64,000 nucleotides of DNA, taken from Acidipropionibacterium virtanenii (lineage in GTDB: Bacteria > Actinomycetota > Actinomycetes > Propionibacteriales > Propionibacteriaceae). How positions within the stretch are numbered: the stretch's first letter is position 1; the number at the start of each line of letters is the position of its first letter. The DNA is taken from NCBI RefSeq assembly GCF_003325455.1, contig NZ_CP025198.1, positions 868,001-932,000 of the forward strand, written 5' to 3'. Of this stretch, positions 18,042 to 26,223 are shown piece after piece. The notes below the pieces were generated by a model. The model saw only the letters and a program-made list of their open reading frames with translations. It made no database searches and had not been told where the DNA came from. A program made the position numbers and the translations under genes.

Positions 18042-18171
18042 GGCGGGCGCACGAACTCACAGGCCGGGCACTTTGTCAGCAGTGTCTCGGCTCGGGTAAC
18101 CTGTGTGTCACGACAGTACATGACACGCGCGCGGCAATGCCGCGACGAACGAGGCGAGGGGGTCGACCCAT

Positions 18172-18378
18172 ATGGGGCGCGGCCGTGCAAAGGCGAAGCA
18201 GACCAAGGTTGCTCGCGATCTGAAATATCGCTCGGTTGATATGGATCTCGAGTCCTTGGAGCGCGAATTGAGAGGCGACCAGGCTCGTGAGAGTCAGGAT
18301 GACGGGGAAGATGAGCTCCCCGACAAGTACGCCGACCTGGCTGAGAAGTACGCCCATTACGGAGACGACGACCAGTGA
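18172..18378 (+). CDS. DUF3073 small protein
   Basis: 68-residue highly charged protein matching the actinobacterial DUF3073 family: basic N-terminus GRGRAKAKQTKVARDLKY, then an acidic tail (DELPDKYADLAEKYAHYGDD). Function unknown; family members are widespread and often downstream of purM, as here. A purine-rich GAGGGGG region lies upstream of ATG 18172. TAACCT at about 18095-18100 may be the -10 of its own promoter. A GC-rich hairpin follows the gene. Confidence 0.88.
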   Translation: MGRGRAKAKQTKVARDLKYRSVDMDLESLERELRGDQARESQDDGEDELPDKYADLAEKYAHYGDDDQ

Positions 18379-18385
18379 TCGCGCG

Positions 18386-18410
18386 CCTGCGGCCGGTGCC
18401 CGGCCGCAGG
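18386..18410 (+). terminator. Hairpin after DUF3073 gene
   Basis: Perfect 10-bp arms CCTGCGGCCG (18386-18395) and CGGCCGCAGG (18401-18410) with a 5-nt loop; no U-tract. Confidence 0.5.
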
Positions 18411-18447
18411 CGGATCCTGCTTCTCGCCACGTTCCTCCGGTACGTCG

Positions 18448-19398
18448 ATGAGATGGACTGCTGACCCGCTGCTGTCGGGTTTTCAGTGCGCCGCCATCGC
18501 TCTTCCCGAGGCTCAGCACGTCCCGGGAGATCCCGATGAGCTCCATGCGAGCCTCATCAGAGGCCATGAGCCGCAACGGCGGCGTGCACTGCTGTACCTC
18601 CATGGTTGGTCGGACTGCTTCTATCAGGCTCATCTGGCCGATGAGGTCGAGTCCTGGGGGATGGACTTCCATGCCGTGGACCTGCGCCGCCACGGCCGCA
18701 ACCTCGTGCCCGGTCAGATGGCCGGCTGGATCGCGGATCTCGACGAGTACGGCCAGGAGATCGAGGCCGCGTTGACGGCGATCGGCGCCGACCACGACGA
18801 GATCACTCTGATGGGTCACTCCACCGGCGGACTGACCGCAGCGCTGTGGGCCGCCGGGCATCCCGGAGACGTCGACGGCCTCATCCTCAACTCGCCCTGG
18901 ATCGACCTCCAGGGATCCTTCCTGGCCAGGTTGGCCGCGGGGCCGGTGTCCCGGGCCCTCACCCAGACCGCCCCGACAGCCGTCCTGCCACTGCCAATCC
19001 ACGACAACTTCGCCCGAGCGGTGCGCCGCGAGTTCGGCGGGGAGTGGGACATCCCGCCCGAGAAGAGCGCGGGCGACAGGTTCGTGGTGAGGGCGGGCTG
19101 GCTCGCCGCCGTGCTGGCCGGTCATGCCCGGGTCGAGCAGGGCCTGGGGATCGGGGCGCCGATACTCATCATGCTGTCGGCCCGCAGCGACCTGACGGCC
19201 GCCTGGAACGAGGGGATGAGGCGGGCCGATACCGTCCTCGACGTCGAGCGGCTGGCCTCGGCCTCGGTGAGGCTCGGCCGTCATCTCACCCTGGTGCGGG
19301 TCGAGGGCGGGCTGCACGACCTGGTGCTGTCGGCGCCGCCGGTGCGGGCCGAGGTCTTCGCGCAGATGAGGCGCTGGGTGCGGGCTTATCTGTCCTGA
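18448..19398 (+). CDS. Alpha/beta hydrolase
   Basis: 316-residue serine hydrolase. Oxyanion-hole motif LYLHGWSDCF, then AVDLRRHGRN, and the nucleophile elbow GHSTGG with Ser near residue 125; the acid residue probably lies in LSARSDLT and the catalytic His in GGLHDLVL. This arrangement resembles lysophospholipase/monoglyceride lipase-type hydrolases, but the substrate is unknown. No signal peptide. The ATG at 18448 has no clear ribosome-binding site. A second ATG at 18453 is in another frame. Confidence 0.82.
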   Translation: MRWTADPLLSGFQCAAIALPEAQHVPGDPDELHASLIRGHEPQRRRALLYLHGWSDCFYQAHLADEVESWGMDFHAVDLRRHGRNLVPGQMAGWIADLDEYGQEIEAALTAIGADHDEITLMGHSTGGLTAALWAAGHPGDVDGLILNSPWIDLQGSFLARLAAGPVSRALTQTAPTAVLPLPIHDNFARAVRREFGGEWDIPPEKSAGDRFVVRAGWLAAVLAGHARVEQGLGIGAPILIMLSARSDLTAAWNEGMRRADTVLDVERLASASVRLGRHLTLVRVEGGLHDLVLSAPPVRAEVFAQMRRWVRAYLS

Positions 19399-19565
19399 CG
19401 GCCGGTGATGCCCGGTCGTGTGGGAATCGCAGGCCGGGCCGGTGCGTCCGCGGGCACCCCCGTCGGTCCCGACCCACTGGTGATCCTCCTTGTCGACTGA
19501 AGGTCACGAGTCGGTCACAATCTCATGGTTGCGTCAACACAGTGGTTGCCGCCCTGTCGCGGCTC

Positions 19566-19578
19566 TGCGAGAATCGCA
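19566..19578. promoter_or_regulatory. Possible operator upstream of sugar ABC operon
   Basis: Inverted repeat TGCGA-gaa-TCGCA, 70 bp before the solute-binding-protein start. A second imperfect repeat GTTG-cgt-CAAC is at about 19531. Such short palindromes are typical of LacI-type control of these operons; no regulator gene is adjacent. Confidence 0.28.
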
Positions 19579-19647
19579 ATCAACCGGACGAGGGCGTCCG
19601 ATTCCAGACAACAGGATGTCTGGGGATGACCGTGGAGGTTTTCAGAC

Positions 19648-20964
19648 ATGCATGGCAAGAAGTTCGCGGCACTTGCAACGGCATCGCTTCTGGTGCTCAG
19701 TGGAACGGCCTGTGGATCGGGAGGCGGCAGCGGCTCCTCGACAGAGACGACGTCGGCGTCAACTCCCAAGGCCGGTGGGGCCGGCGGCGAGGTGGGCGTC
19801 TTCACCTGGTGGGCCGACGGCTCGGAGAAGAAGGGCCTGGACTCCCTGGAGACCCTGTTCAAGAAGCAGTATCCCAACGACACCTTCAAGAACCTCGCGG
19901 TGGCCGGCGGATCGGGCTCGAACGCCAAGGCGAAGCTGGCCTCGGACCTCAAGAACGGCAACCCGCCCGGATCATTCCAGGGCCATGCCGGCGCCGAGCT
20001 GATGGACTACATCGACAACGATCAGGTCGAGCCCGTCGACGACATCATCAAGCAGCTCGGCGGTACCTCCGTCTTCCCGAAGACCCTGCTCGACCGCCTC
20101 ACCGTCCAGGGACACATCTATTCGGTGCCCGTCGACATCCACCGCGCCAATGTCGTGTGGAGCAACACCGCGCTGCTCAAGAAGGCCGGGGTGACCAGCG
20201 CTCCGACGTCGGTGGACGCGTGGCTCGCCGACATGGCGAAGGTCAAGGCCTCCGGGGTCTCCACCCCGCTGTCGATCGGCGGCACCTGGACCCAGACCGA
20301 GCTGCTGGAGTCCATCCTGGCGGCCAACCTCGGCGCAGACGAGTACAACAAGCTGTTCACCAAGGACGGTAAGTGGGATTCGGACGGCGTCAAGAAGTCC
20401 ATCGAGCAGTACAAGAAGGCCCTGAGCTTCGCCAACACCGCCTCGGACGGCGACGACTGGCCCAATGCCACCGACATGGTGGCGGACGGCAAGGCCGCCT
20501 ACAACGTCATGGGCGACTGGGCGGTCGCCGAGTTCGAGATGAAGGGCAAGAAGTACCACACCGACTGGGACGCCTTCGCGATGCCCGGCAAGGACAAGAT
20601 CTTCGACTTCCTGGCCGATTCCTTCACCCTGCCGACCGGTACCAAGAACCCCGAGGGCACGAAGGACTGGCTGCGGTTCGTCGGATCGAAGGACGCCCAG
20701 GAGGCCTTCAACTCCGTCAAGGGCTCGATCCCGCCGAGGACTGACGTCAGCACCGCCAAGTTCAGCGAGTACCAGCAGTCCGCGATGAAGGATTTCAAGG
20801 ACTCCTCCAATGTGAAGATCGTGTCCTCGATCGCCCACGGCGCCGCTGTCCCGCTGGCCTGGAGCTCGGAGATCAACACCGCGATGAGCAAGTTCTACCA
20901 GGACAAGAGCACCGACAACCTGGTGAAATCGCTGGTGGCCTCGCACGACAAGTACGCGCAATGA
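19648..20964 (+). CDS. Sugar ABC transporter solute-binding lipoprotein
   Basis: Extracellular substrate-binding protein (family 1, carbohydrate type), 438 residues. It begins with a lipoprotein signal peptide whose lipobox is LSGTAC, with Cys27 the predicted lipidation site, followed by a Gly/Ser/Thr linker. The mature part starts GEVGVFTWWADGSEKKGLDS and shows the typical VMGDWAVAEF and FLADSFTLPTG segments. GGAGG lies 9 nt upstream of ATG 19648. First gene of an operon with two permeases; no ATPase gene is present, so a shared MsiK-type ATPase elsewhere is likely. Confidence 0.92.
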   Translation: MHGKKFAALATASLLVLSGTACGSGGGSGSSTETTSASTPKAGGAGGEVGVFTWWADGSEKKGLDSLETLFKKQYPNDTFKNLAVAGGSGSNAKAKLASDLKNGNPPGSFQGHAGAELMDYIDNDQVEPVDDIIKQLGGTSVFPKTLLDRLTVQGHIYSVPVDIHRANVVWSNTALLKKAGVTSAPTSVDAWLADMAKVKASGVSTPLSIGGTWTQTELLESILAANLGADEYNKLFTKDGKWDSDGVKKSIEQYKKALSFANTASDGDDWPNATDMVADGKAAYNVMGDWAVAEFEMKGKKYHTDWDAFAMPGKDKIFDFLADSFTLPTGTKNPEGTKDWLRFVGSKDAQEAFNSVKGSIPPRTDVSTAKFSEYQQSAMKDFKDSSNVKIVSSIAHGAAVPLAWSSEINTAMSKFYQDKSTDNLVKSLVASHDKYAQ

Positions 20965-20969
20965 GTCAT

Positions 20970-21006
20970 TGCGGCCGTACCGGGAGGAGTATCCGGTACG
21001 GCCGCA
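20970..21006 (+). terminator. Intercistronic hairpin after the binding-protein gene
   Basis: Perfect 14-bp arms TGCGGCCGTACCGG and complement (20970-20983 / 20993-21006), 9-nt loop, no U-tract. Such hairpins between binding-protein and permease genes usually stabilise the upstream message or attenuate the downstream genes. Confidence 0.6.
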
Positions 21007-21062
21007 CCGCACCGTGACCCGACACGGCGACGCGTGTCCGCGGGGGACGTCGTCGTGAACCT

Positions 21063-21090
21063 GTGGGCCCGTCAGGGGCGCCGGGCCCAC
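21063..21090 (+). other. Second short hairpin before the permease gene
   Basis: Arms GTGGGCCCG (21063-21071) and CGGGCCCAC (21082-21090). It could add to the attenuation between the lipoprotein and permease genes. Confidence 0.35.
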
Positions 21091-21134
21091 GTGCTGGTCG
21101 GAGCGATCCGGCCGGTCGACAAGGAATCTTCAAC

Positions 21135-22031
21135 ATGAGAAAAATTCGGGGTTGGCTGCCCAGCTTCCTGTTCGTGCTGCCGTCAATCATCCTGATCGGA
21201 ATATTCGTCTACGGATTCATCATCCGGAATGTTGCGACATCATTCGAGGCAGTCAAGACGAAATCAGGCAGGATCAAGGCCCCCGGCGGGTTCGAGAATT
21301 ACACCGATCTCCTTGGTGACCCGCGATATCAGCACGCCCTGTGGAACCTGTTGGTGCTCACCGTGGTGTTCGTGGCCGGGACGATGTTCTTCGGACTGCT
21401 GTGGGCCCTGCTGCTGGAGCGGGGGGTGAAGTTCGAGGGCGTCTACCGATCGATCCTGCTGGCGCCGATGGCGGTCTCCTTCGTGGCCGCCGGCGTCGTC
21501 TGGCGCTGGCTGCTCTCCCCGGCCCAGGGCGAGGGCGCGGTCGGTCTCAATCAGCTCTTCCAGTACCTGGGGCTGTCGGGGCTGCAGTCCTCCTGGTACT
21601 CCGCCGGGAAGTTCAACATGGCCTCGATGGCGATCCCGGCGGTCTGGCAGTTGTCGGGCTACATCATGGCGCTGTTCCTGGCCGGGTTCCGCGGCATCTC
21701 CGAGGATCAGCGCGAGGCCGCCCGGGTGGACGGCGCCAGCGAGATCAGGCTCTACCGCCACGTGCTCTTCCCCCAGCTGTCGCCCATCGCGCTGAGCGCA
21801 CTCATCATCGTGGGTCACATGTCGATGAAGATGTTCGATCTCATCTACTCCATCGCCGGCCAGAGCTCCTACACCGCCGAGGTGCCGGCGACCTTGATGT
21901 GGACCCAGATGTTCCAGCTCAACGACCCGACCGCCGCCGCGGTCAACGCCACCGTCCTGCTGCTCATCGTGGCGGTCGCCGTCATCCCGTACCTCATCTA
22001 CACCAATCGCTCCGAGAAGGGAGGCCGCTGA
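21135..22031 (+). CDS. Sugar ABC transporter permease (MalF-like)
   Basis: 298-residue inner-membrane permease with about six helices and the EAA loop EAARVDGASEIRLYRHVLFP that contacts the ATPase. ATG 21135 (MRKIRGWLPSFLF) is preceded by AAGGA at 9 nt; the longer in-frame opening from 21063 runs through a hairpin and is not protein-like. It overlaps the next permease by one base (TGATG). Together with the upstream lipoprotein it forms a carbohydrate importer of the CUT1 type. Confidence 0.92.
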   Translation: MRKIRGWLPSFLFVLPSIILIGIFVYGFIIRNVATSFEAVKTKSGRIKAPGGFENYTDLLGDPRYQHALWNLLVLTVVFVAGTMFFGLLWALLLERGVKFEGVYRSILLAPMAVSFVAAGVVWRWLLSPAQGEGAVGLNQLFQYLGLSGLQSSWYSAGKFNMASMAIPAVWQLSGYIMALFLAGFRGISEDQREAARVDGASEIRLYRHVLFPQLSPIALSALIIVGHMSMKMFDLIYSIAGQSSYTAEVPATLMWTQMFQLNDPTAAAVNATVLLLIVAVAVIPYLIYTNRSEKGGR

Positions 22032-22927
22032 TGTCCGCCGCCACTCTCGAGAGCGAGGCGCTGGCCGCCGTGCCGCACCGGCGTCACCGCAGGACCCGTG
22101 GGGAGAAGACCTGGAGCGCCATCCAGTACGTCTTCCTGACCATCTTCGGCCTGGGCATCCTGCTGCCCTTGTACGTGTTGCTGGCGACCAGCTTCAAACA
22201 GCCGGCCGGATACGACCAGTCCACCGCCTGGCTGCTGCCGAAGGTGTGGTCGGTGGAGGGCTGGTCGGCGGCCTGGGGCACCCTGGGCCCGGCCCTGGGA
22301 CGCACCATCGTGATGGCCGTCCTGGCCTCGGTGATCTCCTCGATCCTGGGCTCCTTCAACGGATATATCTTCGCCAAATGGAGATTCCCCGGGTCGCATC
22401 TCATCTTCGTGCTCTTCCTGTTCGGGATGTTCATCCCCTACCAGGCGATCATGATCCCGCTGTCCGGGATGATGCTGAATATCCAGAGCAGCGCTCCCTG
22501 GTTCTCCGGAATCCCGACCCTGATCCTGTGCCACGTCGTCTACGGCATCCCGATCTGCACCCTCATTTTCCGCAACTACTACGCCACAGCGGTGCCCACC
22601 GAGATCGTGGAGGCGGCGCGCGTCGACGGTGCGCAGACCTGGAAGACCTACACCAAGGTGGTGCTGCCCGTCTCGATGCCCGGCTTCGTGGTGACCCTCA
22701 TCTGGCAGTTCACCAGCGCGTGGAACGACTTCCTCTTCGCGCTCTTCCTCACCAACCAGAACAACGGCCCGATCACCTTCGGCCTCAATGCCCTGGCGTC
22801 GGGCCAGAACCCGAATTATCCACAGATCATGGCGGGCGTCCTGCTCGCCTCCCTGCCGACTCTCATCGTCTACATCGTGCTGGGCAAGTACTTCGTGGCC
22901 GGCCTGATGAGTGGCTCGGTGAAGTAG
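22031..22927 (+). CDS. Sugar ABC transporter permease (MalG-like)
   Basis: 298-residue second permease, six predicted helices, EAA loop EAARVDGAQTWKTYTKVVLP. The C-terminus VLGKYFVAGLMSGSVK is typical of CUT1 MalG-like subunits. Start ATG 22031 shares its first base with the stop of the preceding permease gene. A GC hairpin follows at 22945. Confidence 0.93.
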   Translation: MSAATLESEALAAVPHRRHRRTRGEKTWSAIQYVFLTIFGLGILLPLYVLLATSFKQPAGYDQSTAWLLPKVWSVEGWSAAWGTLGPALGRTIVMAVLASVISSILGSFNGYIFAKWRFPGSHLIFVLFLFGMFIPYQAIMIPLSGMMLNIQSSAPWFSGIPTLILCHVVYGIPICTLIFRNYYATAVPTEIVEAARVDGAQTWKTYTKVVLPVSMPGFVVTLIWQFTSAWNDFLFALFLTNQNNGPITFGLNALASGQNPNYPQIMAGVLLASLPTLIVYIVLGKYFVAGLMSGSVK

Positions 22928-22944
22928 GAGAGAGATAGGTCGAG

Positions 22945-22965
22945 CCGGAGGAGTCCTTCCTCCGG
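22945..22965 (+). terminator. Hairpin after the ABC operon
   Basis: Perfect 8-bp arms CCGGAGGA and TCCTCCGG with a 5-nt loop; no U-tract. The rest of 22,966-23,180 shows nothing I can assign. Confidence 0.5.
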
Positions 22966-23182
22966 TCGGGGCGGCCGGACCACGCACGCCGTGACCGCGG
23001 TCGCCCGAGAACCCTGAGCACCGGTCCGAGGGGAAGCCGGGGCGGGAGTCATCGGGCTCCCGAGCCCCTGGTCGGGCCGGCCGTTCCGGGACCAGGTGGG
23101 CGGGTCCAGCCATCGCGGCTGGGCCCGTTCCTCGCCGTCCGGACGTTCGCGGCGGCAACCGGGGCATCCGGATACGACGCAA

Positions 23183-23200
23183 GCCCCTCCGAGGAGGGGC
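23183..23200 (-). terminator. Terminator of the tRNA-Phe transcript
   Basis: On the minus strand GCCCCTCC-TC-GGAGGGGC, then TTGCG, shortly after the tRNA 3' end; weak T-tract. Confidence 0.5.
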
Positions 23201-23205
23201 ATGGA

Positions 23206-23282
23206 TGGTGGCCGGGACCGGGGTCGAACCGGTGACCTTTCACTTTTCAGGCGAACGCTGCTACCAACTGAGCTACCCGGCC
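23206..23282 (-). tRNA. tRNA-Phe (GAA)
   Basis: 77 nt including encoded CCA. Acceptor GGCCGGG/CCCGGCC, D arm TAGCTCAGTTGGTA, anticodon loop CTGAAAA with anticodon GAA, T arm CCGG-TTCGACC-CCGG. One D-stem pair is mismatched. Confidence 0.95.
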
Positions 23283-23340
23283 AAGTGACGCGTTGAGAGG
23301 ATGACTCTCCACACTGAGACGGTGACCAGCACCGCCCGAG

Positions 23341-23414
23341 CGACCCCGATGGGACTTGAACCCACGACCTCCGCCGTGACAGGGCGGCGCGCTAACCAAC
23401 TGCGCTACGGGGCC
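23341..23414 (-). tRNA. tRNA-Asp (GTC)
   Basis: 74 nt without encoded CCA. Acceptor GGCCCCG pairs with CGGGGTC, anticodon loop CTGTCAC with anticodon GTC, T arm GTGGG-TTCAAGT-CCCAT. Probably cotranscribed with the tRNA-Phe 58 bp downstream. Confidence 0.95.
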
Positions 23415-23519
23415 TCAGGCCCTTCCGGGCCCTGGCTGCTGCCTCAGGCAGCTCGAAAAATATAGCAGGAGATCGTCGCCGATGTGAAATCGGAGCCCGT
23501 CGGTCTCTGCCGAGCCTGC

Positions 23520-24170
23520 TCAGGCGCCATGCCGGACGGCGTCCGCGATGGGGGTGGGGCCGGAGACGAAGCCGATGGTGCGGTGGACGGTGGTGGGGTC
23601 GGCGAGGGCGGCTGCGATGACAGCGGCGACGTCGGCGCGCGGCACCGACCCTGGGCCGGTGGGATCCGCCTCGATGAGTCCGGTGGGCGGATCGAGGGTG
23701 AGCGAGCCGGGAGCGATGATCGTCCAGTCCAGACCGGAGGCGTGCAGATGGGCGTCCGCGGCCGCCTTGGCGTCGGCGTAGGGGAAGAAGGCGTCATCGC
23801 TGGGGACGCCATGATCGGGTCCGGCTCCCAGGTAGGACACCATGATGAAACGCGTGGTGTCGGACTGTGCGGCGGCGTCGATCGTCCGGATTGCGGCGTC
23901 ACGATCGACGGCGTAGGTGCGGGCCGGATCGCCTCCGCCTGCTCCGGCCGACCAGACCACGGCGTCGGAGTCGCGCAGAAGTTCCGCGAGATTGTCGGTC
24001 GACAGCCTCTGGATGTCCTGGACGACCGGGTTGGCTCCGGTGCCCTCGACATCGGCAGCCTGGCGGGAGTCGCGGATCACGGCGTCGACCTCGTAGCCGG
24101 CGGCGATGAGTATCGGCTCGAGCAGCAGGGCGACCTTGCCGTGGCCGCCGATGATGGTGAGTTTCGACAT
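23520..24170 (-). CDS. Atypical SDR, NAD(P)-binding protein
   Basis: 216-residue Rossmann-fold protein of the atypical short-chain dehydrogenase type (NmrA/YwnB-like, SDR_a5). The dinucleotide-binding loop is IIGGHGKVALLL at residues 5-16; VVWSAGAGGG, FIMVSYLGAG and YADAKAAAD (the usual YxxxK position) follow. Likely an oxidoreductase or redox sensor; substrate unknown. AGAGG is 7 nt upstream of ATG 24170. Its upstream edge is only 11 bp from the truncated restriction gene, so the deletion that removed the end of that gene stopped just short of this promoter/RBS. Confidence 0.83.
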   Translation of the reverse strand: MSKLTIIGGHGKVALLLEPILIAAGYEVDAVIRDSRQAADVEGTGANPVVQDIQRLSTDNLAELLRDSDAVVWSAGAGGGDPARTYAVDRDAAIRTIDAAAQSDTTRFIMVSYLGAGPDHGVPSDDAFFPYADAKAAADAHLHASGLDWTIIAPGSLTLDPPTGLIEADPTGPGSVPRADVAAVIAAALADPTTVHRTIGFVSGPTPIADAVRHGA

Positions 24171-24181
24171 GGTGCTACCTC

Positions 24182-24853
24182 TCAGTGGTTCCGGTCCTCA
24201 CTGATCACAGTAGACGCCGGGACAAGATGCGATGTCGTTGCGTCACTGCCGGTGGAGTCGAATCCTTTGGCCGCGACTGCAACGACACAGCCGCGCCCGA
24301 CGGCCGGGATCGCCAGATCCGCTGGGGCTGTACGGCCATTGCGGCCCTCGAAGCGACCACGCATCTGGTATGGCAGTCTGAGGTCCTGCGCAATCCTCTC
24401 GAGTTCGTCCTCGATCTTTCGTCCGGACTGTCCTGCATTGGTGGCGGTACTTCGAGTGCCGGCCCGTGCCACGAGTACATCGGCGAAGGAATAGTCGCGC
24501 CCGCGCTGGGCGGCTAGCAGCCGCAGCAGGTCGTAATCGTCGTCAAGGCGGCGGATGAGTTCCGGTCCGTGCTCTTTGGAAGCCTTCGCCCAGCTCTGGG
24601 TACCGAACCAGTCGGTCAGCTGGTTCTTGAGCTTCTCGCGCCCGATGCCGACTGCCAGACCCAGGACATACACCTGCTTCGGATGGTCCTGGGTCCATCC
24701 GACCAGGGAGGTCTCATCGACCTGTGGCAGCGCTTCCAGGCTCTCGGCGGCAGCGTGAATGTGCTCGGCAGCGGGCGTTGAGGCTGTCGGGTCAATCCGC
24801 GCGGTGAGATGCCCCAGAGAGCCCAAATAGTCCTCGAAAGGTGTGACTGGCAT
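24182..24853 (-). pseudogene. Type II restriction endonuclease-like gene, 3' truncated
   Basis: 223 residues read as the first part of a type II restriction endonuclease. A helical N-terminal half is followed by RKIEDELERIAQDLRLPY, then a PD-(D/E)XK-like core: APADLAIP (Asp) and VAVAAKGFDSTGS. Just after that motif the frame changes to an unrelated tail (DATTSHLVPASTVISEDRNH), so the C-terminal domain appears deleted against the neighbouring SDR gene. ATG 24853 has AGGAG 6 nt upstream and lies 15 nt after the paired methylase stop, so the two formed an operon. Its GC is clearly lower than its neighbours. Truncation is inferred from domain logic, not alignment. Confidence 0.6.
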
Positions 24854-24868
24854 GGTGAACTCCTGGAC

Positions 24869-25919
24869 TCAGGCCGCGACGATGATGTACTCCTCGGCCA
24901 GCCTGCGAGTTGCCGCGGAGTGGGTGCCGAAGTTGTATCGATGATTCACTGTGAACACCTCCGGTTGCGATCCCTTCACATCCTTCAGCATCCCGGTGAG
25001 CCGATCCAGTGAGGGCACCGCGTTCGAACCGTAGGAGAGCACGAGCGTTGAGTCGCTGAATCTCTCCAGCACACCGGTCAAGGCCGCCTCGATAGTCCGT
25101 CGAGAGCCGAATGGAGTGGCCCGCTTGGGCAACTTCCTGGTCAGGGTCTCGGTCATGACCGGAGCGGTGCCGTTGTTCCAGTAGTCAGCCAGACCTTCCA
25201 GGAACCAGTATCGCTTGATGTAGTCGTTGTCATCGCGTGGCGGAGCGTAGGGGGGGGTCGAGGTAGACCAAACCCGCTCCGGTCGGGGCTTCCAGAGCGT
25301 CTCCTCTGACCGCCTGACAAGGTGCTCTCTGGAACACTGCGCCATTCCATGCCTCGACCGACATCTTGAACTGCTGGGCGAGAGGCAGATGCAGTTGAGA
25401 CCGTCCGTCGTCGTAGCGCAATCCCGTCACGGTGAAGACGCCACGAGGCTGTTTGCGGGCCGCTGCCAGTACCAGTGCGGCGATTGCCAACGATCTCTTC
25501 GGTCCGTCGAGCCGATCGATCTGCGACCAGGCGGCGTCCAGAAATCGAAGGTCATCGTGTGTGAAGAACAGACCATCGTAGGTGCGCTCGATGAAATCCC
25601 GGCCGTCCGCGTTCCCGGAAACGATCTTGGCGACATCATCACCGGCGAGAGTCTGGCTCTGGTTCACGCACGCTGCCTGGGCGAGAACGACAGGGAAGGC
25701 CATGTAGTCGCCGGAGGTCACCTGATAGCCCATGGCTTTGAGCAGGTAGGACACGACCCCGGACCCGCAGAATGGGTCGAGGGCGGTCTGGCCGCCGATC
25801 TCGGCGAACACCGATGCGAGAGTGGGCAGGAGCTTGTACTTCGAGCCCATGTAACGCAGATGCGGGTAGGCGCGGACCTGCGCCCTGCCATCTGCGGCGG
25901 TCACCAGTTGTGTTGTCAT
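24869..25919 (-). pseudogene. D12-class DNA adenine methylase, frameshifted in its catalytic motif
   Basis: N6-adenine methyltransferase of the Dam/D12 class paired with the downstream endonuclease. The N-terminal part (from ATG 25919, AGGAG 5 nt upstream) has YMGSKYKLLP and the AdoMet motif DPFCGSGVVSYLL. The frame then hits a run of eight C on the minus strand (25250-25257) exactly at motif IV. With seven C the protein would read YLDPPYAPPRDDNDYIKRYW and continue to the stop at 24869; with eight it ends in LRSATR. So the gene is split by +1 in a homopolymer, either genuine decay, slippage-based phase variation or a sequencing error. Since the partner endonuclease is also broken, decay is plausible. 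Confidence 0.85.
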
Positions 25920-26022
25920 GGCTGCTCCTGTCCTCGCTTCAAACCATAGGGGGGAGGTCGGACAATTTCCTGAGCTGTCAAGACCACATCGAGGAGCCGT
26001 GCCGACGGGCGAGACAAGTGGA

Positions 26023-26051
26023 CCCCTGGCCAAACCAAATCTGGCCAGGGG
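26023..26051 (-). terminator. Terminator of the tRNA-Glu transcript
   Basis: Perfect 10-bp arms CCCCTGGCCA and TGGCCAGGGG with a 9-nt loop, 10 nt past the encoded CCA on the minus strand; weak T-tract. Confidence 0.55.
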
Positions 26052-26060
26052 TGACGGTCC

Positions 26061-26136
26061 TGGTATCCCGAACGGGATTCGAACCCGCGTTACCGCCTTG
26101 AAAGGGCGATGTCCTAGGCCGCTGGACGATCGGGAC
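26061..26136 (-). tRNA. tRNA-Glu (TTC)
   Basis: 76 nt including CCA. Acceptor GTCCCGA/TCGGGAT, anticodon loop CTTTCAA with anticodon TTC, T arm GCGGG-TTCGAAT-CCCGT. Confidence 0.95.
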
Positions 26137-26223
26137 GTGACGCCGCGCCGGGCCCGACCATGCTACCGGTGGCGCGACGGAGGCGACAAACGGAGGGGGG
26201 CGACGGGGCGTCGGATACTGGCG

